In this document: one piece after another, positions 44,310-53,438 of the stretch
How positions within the stretch are numbered: position 1 is the stretch's first letter
Layout: every line of letters starts with the position of its first letter
DNA from: Paraburkholderia sp. UYCP14C
GTDB lineage: Bacteria > Pseudomonadota > Gammaproteobacteria > Burkholderiales > Burkholderiaceae
Direction: 5' to 3'
Length of the DNA stretch: 64,000 nucleotides
NCBI RefSeq assembly: GCF_004197395.1
Contig: NZ_SELS01000049.1
Span: 1 to 64,000 of the forward strand
Program-made: the position numbers and the translations under genes
The notes under the pieces: model-generated
Databases searched by the model: none
What the model saw: the letters and a program-made list of their open reading frames with translations, nothing else
Told to the model about the DNA's origin: nothing

Positions 44310-45737
44310 ATGCTTCTAGAAAACAGCCAGCCTGAGCCGTACAGGATCAAGATGGTCGAGCCGATCAGGCTGATCGACCGCGAGCAACGGCAGGCGCGGC
44401 TCGCCGCTGCCGGGTACAACGTGTTTCGCCTCGAAGCGGACGACGTCTATATCGATCTGATGACGGACAGCGGCACTACCGCGATGAGCGCGAACCAGTG
44501 GGCAGGCATCATGACCGGCGACGAGTCGTATGCCGGTTCCCGCAGCTTTACGAAGTTGACGCAGGCCGTGCGAGACATGCTCGGTTTCGAGTACGTGCTG
44601 CCGACCCACCAGGGCCGGCCGGCCGAGCACTTCCTGTTTCGGACCCTCGTGCGCCCGGGGCAGGTGGTGCCGTTCAACGCGCCGTTCGATTCGACCGAGG
44701 CGCACGTATCGATTGCCGGCGGGACCGCGGTATCGTGCGTCGGCGAAATCGGCTACCAACCCGCGGTCGAGCACCCGTTCAAGGGCGACGTGGACGTGCA
44801 GAAGCTGCGCAACGTGATCGACAGCGAGGGGCGCGACAACGTTCCGCTGATCATGGTCTCGCTGACCAACAACGCGGGCGGCGGCCAGCCGGTATCGATG
44901 GCGAACCTGCGCGCGGTGAAGGCATTGGCCGATGAGTTCGCGATTCCCGTGTACTTCGATGCGGCGCGCTGCGCGGAGAACGCCTACTTCATCCAGCAGC
45001 GTGAGAGCGGCTATGCGAACCGGTCCGTCGCGGAGATTCTGAAGGAGCAGTTTTCCTATGCCGAGGGCTGCACGTTCAGCTGCAAGAAGGATGCGCTGGT
45101 CAACATCGGCGGCTTGCTCGCGACACGCTCGCGCGCGCTCTACGATCAGGTCGTGCCGCTGCTCGTGCTGCACGAAGGCTTCGTTACCTACGGAGGAATG
45201 GCGGGTCGCGATCTCGAAGCGCTCGCGATCGGTCTGCGCGAGATGGTCGACGACTCATACCTGCAGCACCGCGTGGGTCAGGTCGAGCGGTTAGGGGATA
45301 CGCTGATAGCCGGCGGCGTTCCGATACTGAGGCCAACCGGTGGGCACGCAGTGTATGTCGACGCGGCCGCCTTCCTGCCGCACGTGCCGCGCTCGGAGTT
45401 CCCAGCCGAGGCGCTCGCTTCCGAGCTTTATCTGGAGGGCGGCGTGCGCGCTGTCGGTCTGGGCTCGCTGGCGTTCCTGAAAGAGGATCCGTCGACGGGC
45501 GCGTCCGCTCCTCCGAGGATGGAACTGCTGAGGTTGGCCATTCCTCGCCGCGTCTACACCGATAGCCACCTCGCGGCGGTCGCCGCTGCGTTGATCCGGG
45601 TCTATCGACGACGCGATGCGATCCGGGGCATGCGCATCGTCTCGGCACCGCCGATGCTCAAGCACTTCACGGCGGTCCTCGCGCCGCTCGAGGCCCGCGA
45701 CGAAATGCTCGCGGAGTCGCGCGAAGTCATGGTCTGA
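44310..45737 (+). CDS. tryptophanase/tyrosine phenol-lyase family beta-eliminating lyase
   Basis: 475 residues, the usual length for the family. The PLP region SYAEGCTFSCKKDALVNIGG carries the expected lysine (Lys260), followed by TYGGMAGRDLEALAIGLRE, and PFDSTEAHV supplies cofactor contacts. Family members release indole or phenol plus pyruvate and ammonia from aromatic amino acids. Here, inside a biosynthetic operon, it may supply an aromatic ring or work in the synthetic direction. The ATG at 44310 has GGAGG upstream; an upstream in-frame start at 44253 lacks one. The exact substrate cannot be read from the sequence. Confidence 0.88.
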   Translation: MLLENSQPEPYRIKMVEPIRLIDREQRQARLAAAGYNVFRLEADDVYIDLMTDSGTTAMSANQWAGIMTGDESYAGSRSFTKLTQAVRDMLGFEYVLPTHQGRPAEHFLFRTLVRPGQVVPFNAPFDSTEAHVSIAGGTAVSCVGEIGYQPAVEHPFKGDVDVQKLRNVIDSEGRDNVPLIMVSLTNNAGGGQPVSMANLRAVKALADEFAIPVYFDAARCAENAYFIQQRESGYANRSVAEILKEQFSYAEGCTFSCKKDALVNIGGLLATRSRALYDQVVPLLVLHEGFVTYGGMAGRDLEALAIGLREMVDDSYLQHRVGQVERLGDTLIAGGVPILRPTGGHAVYVDAAAFLPHVPRSEFPAEALASELYLEGGVRAVGLGSLAFLKEDPSTGASAPPRMELLRLAIPRRVYTDSHLAAVAAALIRVYRRRDAIRGMRIVSAPPMLKHFTAVLAPLEARDEMLAESREVMV

Positions 45738-45746
45738 GGTGATCTC

Positions 45747-46499
45747 ATGTCGAATGGTGTGTTCGAAGCGCTCGAGCTCAAACCGCATGCTTATCCGGGT
45801 GTGCTGGTCACGTTGTGCGGCGTGGATGGGGCCGGGAAGTCTTCACTGATGAAAAGGCTCGAAAGCGCGTGCACGCATGCGGGGCTCAACTGCGTGACGA
45901 CGTTTACACCGACCCGCCGGATCCGCAAAGACGAAGTGTTCCGGGAGATGGTCGACAGCCACTGGCGTACCGCGAACGCCGGTGCCGGAACCGACGCAAG
46001 CGCGCGGCGCGTCGACATGCTGGGCATTCTGCTGTCCATCATGGGAGACCTCGTCCAACATATGACCGACACGGTCATACCGGCACTGGAACGCGGCGAC
46101 GTGGTCTTTTGCGATCGTTATGTGTTCACCTCTCAGGCTGAAATCGGCACGCGCTCCGATCCCGCGGAGACCGCGCACGTGCTCCACAGTATCGCTGGCC
46201 ATTTGCTGCGCCCCGACGTCGCCTTTGGCCTGAACGTTTCCGGCGCGACTTCGCACCGCCGCGTGCGGGCAAGGAACGACGAGAACGACCAGCCGCCGCC
46301 GATGCACTTTCTGCTGCGTCAGGTGGCGGCCTATCGCGCCGTGTTCGAGGTCAACGGTGTTGTCGCGCTGGATGGGGAGCGCAGTATCGACGACACGTTC
46401 CGCACGGCACTCGGTCGTATCCTGGCTATCGAACGTGTTGCGAAGCGCTCAGGCCCGATCGCACTGGAGCGCTCTACGCAAACTCTGGCGGCATGCTGA
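45747..46499 (+). CDS. thymidylate kinase-like P-loop kinase
   Basis: 250 residues. The Walker A loop is GVDGAGKS (25-32), and a DRYVFTSQ block near residue 127 is the DRY/DRx motif of thymidylate kinases. A lid-like arginine-rich segment (SHRRVRARNDEND) follows. It begins nine bases after the lyase stop with GAGGTGA as ribosome site. Last gene of the plus-strand operon. In this setting it more likely phosphorylates a pathway intermediate or nucleotide-linked precursor than serving DNA synthesis. Longer than typical Tmk (about 210). Confidence 0.8.
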   Translation: MSNGVFEALELKPHAYPGVLVTLCGVDGAGKSSLMKRLESACTHAGLNCVTTFTPTRRIRKDEVFREMVDSHWRTANAGAGTDASARRVDMLGILLSIMGDLVQHMTDTVIPALERGDVVFCDRYVFTSQAEIGTRSDPAETAHVLHSIAGHLLRPDVAFGLNVSGATSHRRVRARNDENDQPPPMHFLLRQVAAYRAVFEVNGVVALDGERSIDDTFRTALGRILAIERVAKRSGPIALERSTQTLAAC

Positions 46500-46742
46500 G
46501 GCTCGCTTCAGTGCGGGCATCGGCGGAACCGTTGCCATCCTCCGTTGAATTGAGCATTTAACGGCATCGATCGAACTGGCCAGTTGCCGCACGCCCAGTC
46601 TTCTCCGATTGTCGACCCGCGTCGAGCGGCCGGATTCCGGCCGCGAGGCATGCGACAAAATGCGCGTCGACACGTTTTGATGAGCATCTATCCTTCGAGA
46701 AAGGACCACGATGCATTGAACATCAGAGCAAAGGAGACGACG

Positions 46743-46940
46743 ATGCTTAGCCCACATGAGATCGCAACGCTCATGCTTCTCGAGACAAACCCCCGTCCGG
46801 AGAATTTCGATCCCGGCGATCTCGACGCGTTGTGCGAGCGCCAACTCGTTTCTCTGGAAAAGCTCGCGTCCGGATACGCGCGAGGCCGGCTGACTGCGCA
46901 AGGACACTCCGTATTGAGGTCGGTCGGCAGGGCGCATTAG
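46743..46940 (+). CDS. small conserved-looking protein of unknown function
   Basis: 65 residues starting MLSPHEIATLMLLETNP and ending with ARGRLTAQGHSVLRSVGRAH. It is amphipathic and mostly helical by composition. A very strong ribosome site AAAGGAG lies directly upstream. It resembles the short regulatory-type winged-helix remnants common in Burkholderia genomes (leucine-rich start, LTxxG near the end), but I cannot assign a function. It sits between the biosynthetic operon and the hemerythrin-like gene, in the same direction. Confidence 0.66.
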   Translation: MLSPHEIATLMLLETNPRPENFDPGDLDALCERQLVSLEKLASGYARGRLTAQGHSVLRSVGRAH

Positions 46941-46988
46941 TTCCTCGCTCTGCATTGCCTCGGAGCTTTGACCTTCAGGAGCAGTCAC

Positions 46989-47570
46989 ATGCAATCCCCA
47001 CTAGCGCGGCGGGCGGTACAGACTATCGTCCGCGAACATCAACAGCTTTCAGCGGTGGTCAACGGCATGACCCGGTTCGTCGAGTCGCTGTCGGCGGGCG
47101 CTCATCCGCCCGAGCCGATGCTGATGCGGGCCATGCTTTACTACATTCGGGAATATCCGGAGCAGGTTCATCATCCGAAGGAAGACAAATATCTGTTTGC
47201 GCGCTTGCGATCACGTACGGACGACCTGGACGACGTCATCGACGAACTGGAGGCGCAGCATGTGGCAGGCGAGGCGCGGGTGCGTGATCTTGAACGCGCG
47301 CTGACCCGCTATGAACTGAGCGGGTATGCCGCGGTGCCGGCTTTGCGGACGTTGGTTGATGAGTACGCGGTGTTTTATCGCAATCACCGGCGCCTGGAGG
47401 AGGAAGTGATTTTGCCGGCCGCATTGCGTTTTCTTACCGCGGCCGACTGGATGGAACTGGACGAAGCGTTCGGCGCCAATCGCGATCCGTTCAGCGGTAG
47501 CGAGATCGAAGGTGAAATGGAGCGGTTGTTTTCGTTGATCGTCAGTACGGTTTCGGAGTCGATTCAATAA
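46989..47570 (+). CDS. hemerythrin HHE domain protein
   Basis: 193 residues forming a four-helix bundle with the HHE iron ligands. His in REHQQL (about 22-27), HHPKEDKYLF (about 65-74), EAQHVAGEARV and the YRNHRRLEEEVILP block (about 138-151) supply the His/Glu set for a di-iron site. Such proteins bind oxygen or nitric oxide or help repair iron centres. AGGAG lies seven bases upstream of the ATG. It follows the small protein by 48 bases and may share its transcript. Confidence 0.88.
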   Translation: MQSPLARRAVQTIVREHQQLSAVVNGMTRFVESLSAGAHPPEPMLMRAMLYYIREYPEQVHHPKEDKYLFARLRSRTDDLDDVIDELEAQHVAGEARVRDLERALTRYELSGYAAVPALRTLVDEYAVFYRNHRRLEEEVILPAALRFLTAADWMELDEAFGANRDPFSGSEIEGEMERLFSLIVSTVSESIQ

Positions 47571-47648
47571 GGAAACAGACCGTCTAAACGAACGTTCGGC
47601 TTCGAAGCTGGTTGGCAGCACCGGCGCACCGCGCTCGCGTTCAGCGGG

Positions 47649-48122
47649 CTAGACCGCCAACGGGACAGCGCCCGTACATTTGATCTCGTCGAGACATACG
47701 CTGGACTTGACGCCGCTCACGCCCGGAATGCGCATCAGCGTATCCAGCAGAAACTCCGACAGCGCTTTCAGGTCGTGCGCGACGACCTTCAGCATGTAAT
47801 CGATATCACCCGTCACGACGAAGCATTCCTGAACCTGGGTGAGTTCCGAGATCATCCGCTTGAACTTCGACAGGTCGCGGACATGGCCTCGCTCCATCGT
47901 CACCTGGATGAAAGCCACCACGCCAAAGCCAAGCATCTGCGCGTCGAGCCGCGTCTCGTAGAGCTTGATCACGCCCATTTCCTCTAGCCGGCGATGACGT
48001 CTCAGCGTTTGCGCCGGCGACAGCTTGATTGCCTCCGCAAGTTCGAGATTGGAGATGCGCCCCTGGGACTGAAGAATCTCCAGCAAACGCAGGTCGATAC
48101 GGTCGAAGTCGATCGTCTGCAC
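47649..48122 (-). CDS. Lrp/AsnC family transcriptional regulator
   Basis: 157 residues, GTG start with AGGAAA six bases upstream. The helix-turn-helix is IDLRLLEILQSQGRISNLELAEAIKLSPAQTLRRHRRLEE, followed by a RAM ligand-binding domain (VVAFIQVTMER, CFVVTGDIDYMLKVVAHDL). Divergent from hpd across 285 bases and most likely the amino-acid-responsive regulator of the hpd/aroP/tyrB genes, in the manner of PhhR/HpdR-type local control. Binding boxes were not identified. Confidence 0.92.
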   Translation of the reverse strand: MQTIDFDRIDLRLLEILQSQGRISNLELAEAIKLSPAQTLRRHRRLEEMGVIKLYETRLDAQMLGFGVVAFIQVTMERGHVRDLSKFKRMISELTQVQECFVVTGDIDYMLKVVAHDLKALSEFLLDTLMRIPGVSGVKSSVCLDEIKCTGAVPLAV

Positions 48123-48407
48123 TTTTATTTCCTAGAACATTGGCAAAATGAAATGGTAATGCACAAATCAGGGTTTGTCTGCGTTCGGTAGGAAATCCTA
48201 TTGCATCGATAAAAATTTACACTGATCGCAGATGTCGCTGCGACGAGAGCAGATGCGTTGGGAGAATAGTCAGGTGCGCGGGTGGTCGGAGGATGCTGCA
48301 TAAGAGACCGCATCGAGAAATTTTCTTTCATTTTTCCAACGCACCGCACCACGCGGTGCGGGTTGCTCGCCGAAAATCATTCATCATCCGCTGAACCTGA
48401 GACGATC

Positions 48408-49481
48408 ATGGCCGACCTGTTTGAGAATCCAATGCAATTGATGGGCTTCGAATTCGTTGAATTCGCTTCGCCCACACCCAACGTGCTCGAACCGCTGTTC
48501 GAGCAGATGGGTTTCACGCTGGTGGCTCGCCACCGTTCGAAGGATGTGCTGCTTTACCGCCAGGGCGAAATCAACTTCATCGTCAATCGCGAGCGCAATA
48601 GTCAGGCCGCTTACTTTGCCGCCGAGCATGGCCCGAGCGCGTGCGGTATGGCATTTCGCGTGAAGGATTCGCACCAGGCCTACGCCCGCGCGCTGTCGCT
48701 GGGCGCTCAGCCGATCGAGATCGCAACCGGTCCGATGGAGTTGCGTTTGCCCGCAATCAAAGGCATTGGCGGTGCGCCGCTTTATCTGATCGACCGCTTC
48801 GAAGACGGCAAGTCGATCTACGACATCGATTTCGAGTTCATCGAAGGTGTCGACCGACGGCCGGCCGGTCATGGCTTGCGCCTCGTCGATCACCTCACGC
48901 ACAACGTCTATCGCGGCCGCATGACGTATTGGGCCAACTTCTACGAGAATCTGTTCAACTTCCGTGAACTGCGCTACTTCGACATCGAGGGCGAATACAC
49001 GGGTCTCACGTCGAAGGCGATGACCGCGCCGGACGGCAAAATCCGCATTCCATTGAACGAGGAATCCGGCAAGGGAAGCGGCCAGATCGAGGAATTCCTG
49101 ATGGCCTTCAACGGCGAGGGCATTCAACACATCGCGTTCCTGATGGACGATCTGATCAAGGTTATCGACAACCTGCAGATGGCAGGCGTGCCGCTGATGA
49201 CCGGGCCGAACAGCTACTACTACGATGCGCTCGAAACGCGCCTGCCGGGCCATGGTCAACCGGTTGGCGAATTGCAGTCGCGCGGCATCCTCCTCGACGG
49301 AACGACGGCGGACGGCTCTCCGCGCCTGCTGCTGCAGATCTTTTCCAAACCGCTGCTTGGCCCCGTGTTCTTCGAATTCATCCAGCGCAAGGGTGACGAA
49401 GGTTTCGGGGAAGGCAATTTCAAGGCGCTGTTCGAGTCGCTCGAACGCGATCAGATCGAGCGGGGCACGCTGAAAGTCTGA
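48408..49481 (+). CDS. hpd: 4-hydroxyphenylpyruvate dioxygenase
   Basis: 357 residues, the bacterial HPPD length. Two vicinal-oxygen-chelate halves are present, and the iron ligands are His162 (DHLTHNV), His241 (GIQHIAF) and Glu323 ([18 protein letters not shown]). It converts 4-hydroxyphenylpyruvate to homogentisate with O2, the committed step of tyrosine catabolism. The ATG is preceded by a weak ribosome site. The permease and aromatic aminotransferase genes that follow supply its substrate. Confidence 0.96.
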   Translation: MADLFENPMQLMGFEFVEFASPTPNVLEPLFEQMGFTLVARHRSKDVLLYRQGEINFIVNRERNSQAAYFAAEHGPSACGMAFRVKDSHQAYARALSLGAQPIEIATGPMELRLPAIKGIGGAPLYLIDRFEDGKSIYDIDFEFIEGVDRRPAGHGLRLVDHLTHNVYRGRMTYWANFYENLFNFRELRYFDIEGEYTGLTSKAMTAPDGKIRIPLNEESGKGSGQIEEFLMAFNGEGIQHIAFLMDDLIKVIDNLQMAGVPLMTGPNSYYYDALETRLPGHGQPVGELQSRGILLDGTTADGSPRLLLQIFSKPLLGPVFFEFIQRKGDEGFGEGNFKALFESLERDQIERGTLKV

Positions 49482-49573
49482 CGCGCGCACTCCCCGTTCA
49501 TAGCCGCTTCAACAATACCTATCCCAGCAAGACACGGCACCGGCGTCACAAGCGTCGGCTGTGACGTCTCGGC

Positions 49574-49606
49574 ATTTTTCGCCTGCCCGACAGGAGCAGG
49601 CGAAAA
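49574..49606. other. perfect 12-bp hairpin between hpd and the permease gene
   Basis: TTTTTCGCCTGC pairs with GCAGGCGAAAAA around a 9-base loop. On the plus strand the T-run precedes and the A-run follows the stem, and likewise on the minus strand, so it is not a normal intrinsic terminator. It lies about 50 bases upstream of the permease start and could shield or tune that message. Function is unknown. Confidence 0.55.
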
Positions 49607-49654
49607 ACGAGGCGTGGCGTCCGGACTTAACCGCAGGACACAGGAGACAACATC

Positions 49655-51037
49655 GTGGCACACCAGGAGCAGGGCACGCTACAGCGCGGCCTGAAGAATC
49701 GTCACATCCAGTTGATCGCGCTAGGAGGCGCAATCGGCACAGGCCTCTTTCTCGGCATCGCGCAGACCATCAAGACGGCAGGGCCGTCGGTATTGCTCGG
49801 GTACGCGATCGCGGGCATCGTCGCTTTCTTCATCATGCGGCAACTCGGCGAAATGGTCGTCGACGAGCCCGTTGCAGGTTCCTTCAGCTACTTCGCAGGC
49901 AAATACTGCGGCCAGTTCTCCGGCTTCGTGTCCGGCTGGAACTACTGGGTGCTGTATATCCTCGTGTCGATGGCGGAACTGTCGGCCGTGGGCATCTACA
50001 TGCAGTACTGGTGGCCGGGTCTGCCGACCTGGGTCTCCGCGCTCGTCTGCTTCGGCGTCGTCAACGCGATCAACCTGACCAGCGTGAAGTCGTACGGCGA
50101 ACTCGAATTCTGGTTCTCGATCGTCAAGGTCGCGGCCATCGTCGGCATGATCGGCTTCGGCGGCTATCTGCTGCTCTCGGGCCATGCCGGCCCGGACGCG
50201 GGCGTGTCCAATCTGTGGCGCCACGGCGGCTTCTTTCCGAACGGCGTGTCGGGTCTCGTGATGTCGATGGCTGTCATCATGTTCTCGTTCGGCGGACTGG
50301 AACTCGTCGGCATTACGGCGGCCGAGGCGGAAGATCCTTCGCACACGATCCCGCGCGCGACCAACCAGGTGATCTACCGGATCCTGCTTTTCTACGTCGG
50401 CGCACTCGGCGTGCTGCTGTCGCTGTATCCGTGGGAAAAAGTCGTGACGGGCGGCAGTCCGTTCGTGTTGATCTTTCACGCGATGAATAGCAACTTCGTT
50501 GCCAACGTGCTCAATGCCGTGGTGCTCACCGCCGCGCTGTCGGTGTACAACAGCGGCGTCTATTGCAACAGCCGCATGCTTTACGGTCTCGCAGGCCAGG
50601 GCAATGCGCCGCGCGCGTTGCTGAAGGTGAATTCCCGCGGCATTCCGCTCGTCGCGCTCGGCGTTTCCGCTCTGGCGACGGCCACCTGCGTGGTGATCAA
50701 CTACCTGATGCCGGGTAAGGCGTTTGAACTGCTGATGGGGCTCGTCGTGTCGGCGCTCATCATCAACTGGGCGATGATCAGCATCATTCATTTGCGCTTC
50801 CGCGCCGCGAAAGCGCGAGCTGGTGAGACGACCTTCTTCCGCAGCCTCGGCTATCCGCTGACCAACTATCTGTGTCTGATCTTCCTTGGCGGCATTCTGG
50901 TCGTGATGTGGCTGATTCCGGATCTGCGCATGTCGGTCTACCTGATCCCGGTCTGGCTCGTTGCGCTGGGCGTCGGCTATCGCTTGCGCAACAGGCGCGC
51001 GGGCAGCGCGGTACCGGTTGGCGTGCCGATGCCCTAA
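49655..51037 (+). CDS. aroP: aromatic amino acid permease (APC superfamily, AAT family)
   Basis: 460 residues with twelve membrane segments. It begins RGLKNRHIQLIALGGAIGTGLFLG, the family's first-helix motif, and contains MRQLGEMVVDEPVAGSFSYFA and the FGGLELVGITAAEAEDP block. AroP/PheP-type members import phenylalanine, tyrosine and tryptophan. The GTG start has AGGAGACA upstream. The location between hpd and the aromatic aminotransferase supports tyrosine/phenylalanine uptake. Other AAT members (proline, histidine) cannot be excluded from sequence alone. Confidence 0.87.
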   Translation: MAHQEQGTLQRGLKNRHIQLIALGGAIGTGLFLGIAQTIKTAGPSVLLGYAIAGIVAFFIMRQLGEMVVDEPVAGSFSYFAGKYCGQFSGFVSGWNYWVLYILVSMAELSAVGIYMQYWWPGLPTWVSALVCFGVVNAINLTSVKSYGELEFWFSIVKVAAIVGMIGFGGYLLLSGHAGPDAGVSNLWRHGGFFPNGVSGLVMSMAVIMFSFGGLELVGITAAEAEDPSHTIPRATNQVIYRILLFYVGALGVLLSLYPWEKVVTGGSPFVLIFHAMNSNFVANVLNAVVLTAALSVYNSGVYCNSRMLYGLAGQGNAPRALLKVNSRGIPLVALGVSALATATCVVINYLMPGKAFELLMGLVVSALIINWAMISIIHLRFRAAKARAGETTFFRSLGYPLTNYLCLIFLGGILVVMWLIPDLRMSVYLIPVWLVALGVGYRLRNRRAGSAVPVGVPMP

Positions 51038-51081
51038 GCACCGCGTTTCTGCAATCTCTTGTCCTAATCCAGGGAACTAGC

Positions 51082-52287
51082 ATGTTCGAACACATCGATG
51101 CCTATGCGGGCGATCCGATCCTCACGTTGAACGAGAACTTCGCGAAGGATCCGCGCAACGATAAGGTCAATCTGAGCATTGGGATTTATTACGACGATCA
51201 AGGCCGCTTGCCGGTGATGCAAGCCGTGCGCGAGGCAGAAGGACAACTGCTCGCCGAGCTCGGTCCAAAGCCGTACCTGCCGATGGCGGGCTTCGCACAC
51301 TACCGCGATGCCGTGCAATCGTTGGTGTTCGGCGACGACTCGGCGGCGCGGATCGAAGGGCGCATTGCGACCGTGCAGACCTTGGGCGGCTCGGGCGCGC
51401 TCAAGGTCGGTGCGGACTTCATCAAGCGGTACTTCGCGGGCTCACGGGTATGGGTCAGCGATCCGACGTGGGAGAACCACCGTTTCATCTTCGAGCGCGC
51501 GGGTTTTGAAGTCGGTGCCTATCCCTACTACGACGCGTCGAATGGCGGCCTGAAATTCGAGCAGATGCTATCGGCCATCGACGCGCTGCCGGCGCGCAGC
51601 GTCGTGCTGTTGCACGCATGCTGTCACAACCCGACGGGCGTGGATCTGAACGACGCGCAATGGGTGCAACTGATCGAGGTCGTCAGGAAGCGGAACCTGT
51701 TGCCGTTCATCGACATGGCGTATCAGGGCTTCGGCACAGGCATCGACGCGGATGCATTTGCGATTCGGGAACTCGTGCGCCAGAACGTGCCGGCATTGGT
51801 GGCCAATTCGTTCTCGAAGAACTTCTCGCTGTATGGCGAGCGGTGCGGCGGACTGTCGGTGATTTGCGAGTCGCCGGAGGTGGCCGGGCGCGTGCTGGGT
51901 CAATTGACGAGCGCGGTGCGCGCGAACTACAGCAATCCGCCGACGCACGGCGCGAAGATCGTCGCGCGCGTGCTGACCACGCCGGCACTGCGACAATCGT
52001 GGCAGGAAGAGCTTGCGTCGATGTGCCGGCGCATCATGCGCATGCGTGCCGAGATCCATCAGCGCTTGCGTGGCAAGGTGCCGGACACGCTGCTCGCGCG
52101 GTACCTCGAGCAGCGCGGTATGTTCACCTACACGGGGTTGTCGGCAGACCAGGTCGACACGCTGCGCGAACGGCACGGCGTCTATCTGATCCGGTCCGGG
52201 CGCATGTGCGTCGCCGCGCTCAACGACGACAACGTTGCGACGGCGGCGGAGGCCATCGCGACGGTCATCTCGCGGGGAAGCGACTGA
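51082..52287 (+). CDS. tyrB: aromatic amino acid aminotransferase
   Basis: 401 residues of the AspC/TyrB (class I, Ia) fold. It starts FEHIDAYAGDPILTLNENFAKDP and has LHACCHNPTGVD, FIDMAYQGFG and the PLP lysine in NSFSKNFSLYGERCG, with the C-terminal substrate arginine in YLIRSGRMCVA. It makes 4-hydroxyphenylpyruvate or phenylpyruvate from the amino acids, feeding Hpd. 44 bases after the permease gene, probably one operon. Confidence 0.93.
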   Translation: MFEHIDAYAGDPILTLNENFAKDPRNDKVNLSIGIYYDDQGRLPVMQAVREAEGQLLAELGPKPYLPMAGFAHYRDAVQSLVFGDDSAARIEGRIATVQTLGGSGALKVGADFIKRYFAGSRVWVSDPTWENHRFIFERAGFEVGAYPYYDASNGGLKFEQMLSAIDALPARSVVLLHACCHNPTGVDLNDAQWVQLIEVVRKRNLLPFIDMAYQGFGTGIDADAFAIRELVRQNVPALVANSFSKNFSLYGERCGGLSVICESPEVAGRVLGQLTSAVRANYSNPPTHGAKIVARVLTTPALRQSWQEELASMCRRIMRMRAEIHQRLRGKVPDTLLARYLEQRGMFTYTGLSADQVDTLRERHGVYLIRSGRMCVAALNDDNVATAAEAIATVISRGSD

Positions 52288-52348
52288 AGCTGCCGCAAGC
52301 TGACAGCCGCGCCCTCACGCCGATACGCATCGGCGGGCGGAGGCGCGA

Positions 52349-53275
52349 TTACTCCGGCTGCATCCATGCCGGATCGAGCGGAGCCATCCTGCGCAACGTT
52401 AGTCGAAAATCCCGCGCGACGGCCGACAGCGTTGCGTCGCGTCGTCGCAGCAAACCGATCGTGCGCGCAACCGTCGGCTCGACGAGCGGACGGATCGCGA
52501 TTCTCGATTGAGTGTCGCGGGGCGCCGCGCAACGCGGAATGATCGAGATGCCGAGTCCCGCTTCGACGAGTCCGAGCGAGGTCGTCAGATGCTCGATTTC
52601 GATTAGCCGGTCCGGCCGCCAGTCGATGTCGCGCAATGCGGCATCGAGCATCCGCCGATTGCCGCTGGTCGTGCCCGACACGATCAACGGCCACGGTCTC
52701 AGCTCCCGCCACGCAACATGCTCGCTCCTCGCCAGCGGATGATCGGCGGGGCACGCAAGTACATAAGGGTCCACCAGCAACTCGTCGATCTCGAGTTCCG
52801 GCGTTTCGTTGACGAGAAACGCAATGCCGAACTCCGCGTCTCCTTCGGCGACGCGCCGGGCGACGGTCAACAAATCCGCCTCGATCAGTCTCAGGCGAAC
52901 TTCGGGGCGTTTGCGGTGATAGCTGCTGACGATCTTCGGCAGCATGAACTTCGCGACGGTGGGGATGCACGCAATCGTCAGTTGACCCGCGCGAATCCGG
53001 GTGGCCTCGGTGACGAGTTGCAACGATGCTTCGAGTTCACGCAGCACGCTCTGTGCGCGCGGCAGCAGCAGTTCTCCGGACGAAGTGAGTGAGACCGTGC
53101 GCGTCGTGCGCTCGAACAGCATCAGGTCGAGCGCCTCTTCCAGCCGCTTGACGCGACGCGTCAGCGCCGATGCGGACAGGTTCAGTTCGATCGCCGCATC
53201 GTTGAACGACGCGTGCGAAGCGACTGCGACGAAAGCGCGAAGCGAATCGAGATCGACACCGGGAAAACGGACCAT
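52349..53275 (-). CDS. LysR family transcriptional regulator
   Basis: 308 residues from the ATG at 53275 (MVRFPGVDLDSLRAFVAVASHASF), with the HTH region NDAAIELNLSASALTRRVKRLEEAL and LFERTTRTVSLTSSG, then an effector domain. An upstream in-frame extension to 53407 is unlikely since the conserved domain starts at the chosen ATG. Divergent from the second MmgE/PrpD gene and its MHS transporter, which it probably controls. Confidence 0.9.
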   Translation of the reverse strand: MVRFPGVDLDSLRAFVAVASHASFNDAAIELNLSASALTRRVKRLEEALDLMLFERTTRTVSLTSSGELLLPRAQSVLRELEASLQLVTEATRIRAGQLTIACIPTVAKFMLPKIVSSYHRKRPEVRLRLIEADLLTVARRVAEGDAEFGIAFLVNETPELEIDELLVDPYVLACPADHPLARSEHVAWRELRPWPLIVSGTTSGNRRMLDAALRDIDWRPDRLIEIEHLTTSLGLVEAGLGISIIPRCAAPRDTQSRIAIRPLVEPTVARTIGLLRRRDATLSAVARDFRLTLRRMAPLDPAWMQPE

Positions 53276-53311
53276 GAGAAGCTGTGCGTGGACGATCGGA
53301 GACGGCGGACT

Positions 53312-53328
53312 ATTGCGTGTGGGGCAAT
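53312..53328. promoter_or_regulatory. candidate LysR binding site
   Basis: ATTGC-N7-GCAAT, a perfect 5-bp inverted repeat containing a T-N11-A core, lies in the gap between the LysR gene and the divergent PrpD-type gene, 37 bases upstream of the regulator ATG. Confidence 0.5.
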
Positions 53329-53438
53329 AATAATCGCGTCGCACGCAATTCACAAATCGCCGGCGCGTGCGGATACTGGGCAACAGCAGCACGATCTCTC
53401 CGCTCAACCCACTAGCGCGCCATTGCGCCCGTCACGCG

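Noticed and set aside
49574-49606. Rho-independent terminator of hpd
   Set aside because: The run after the stem is A, not T, on both strands.
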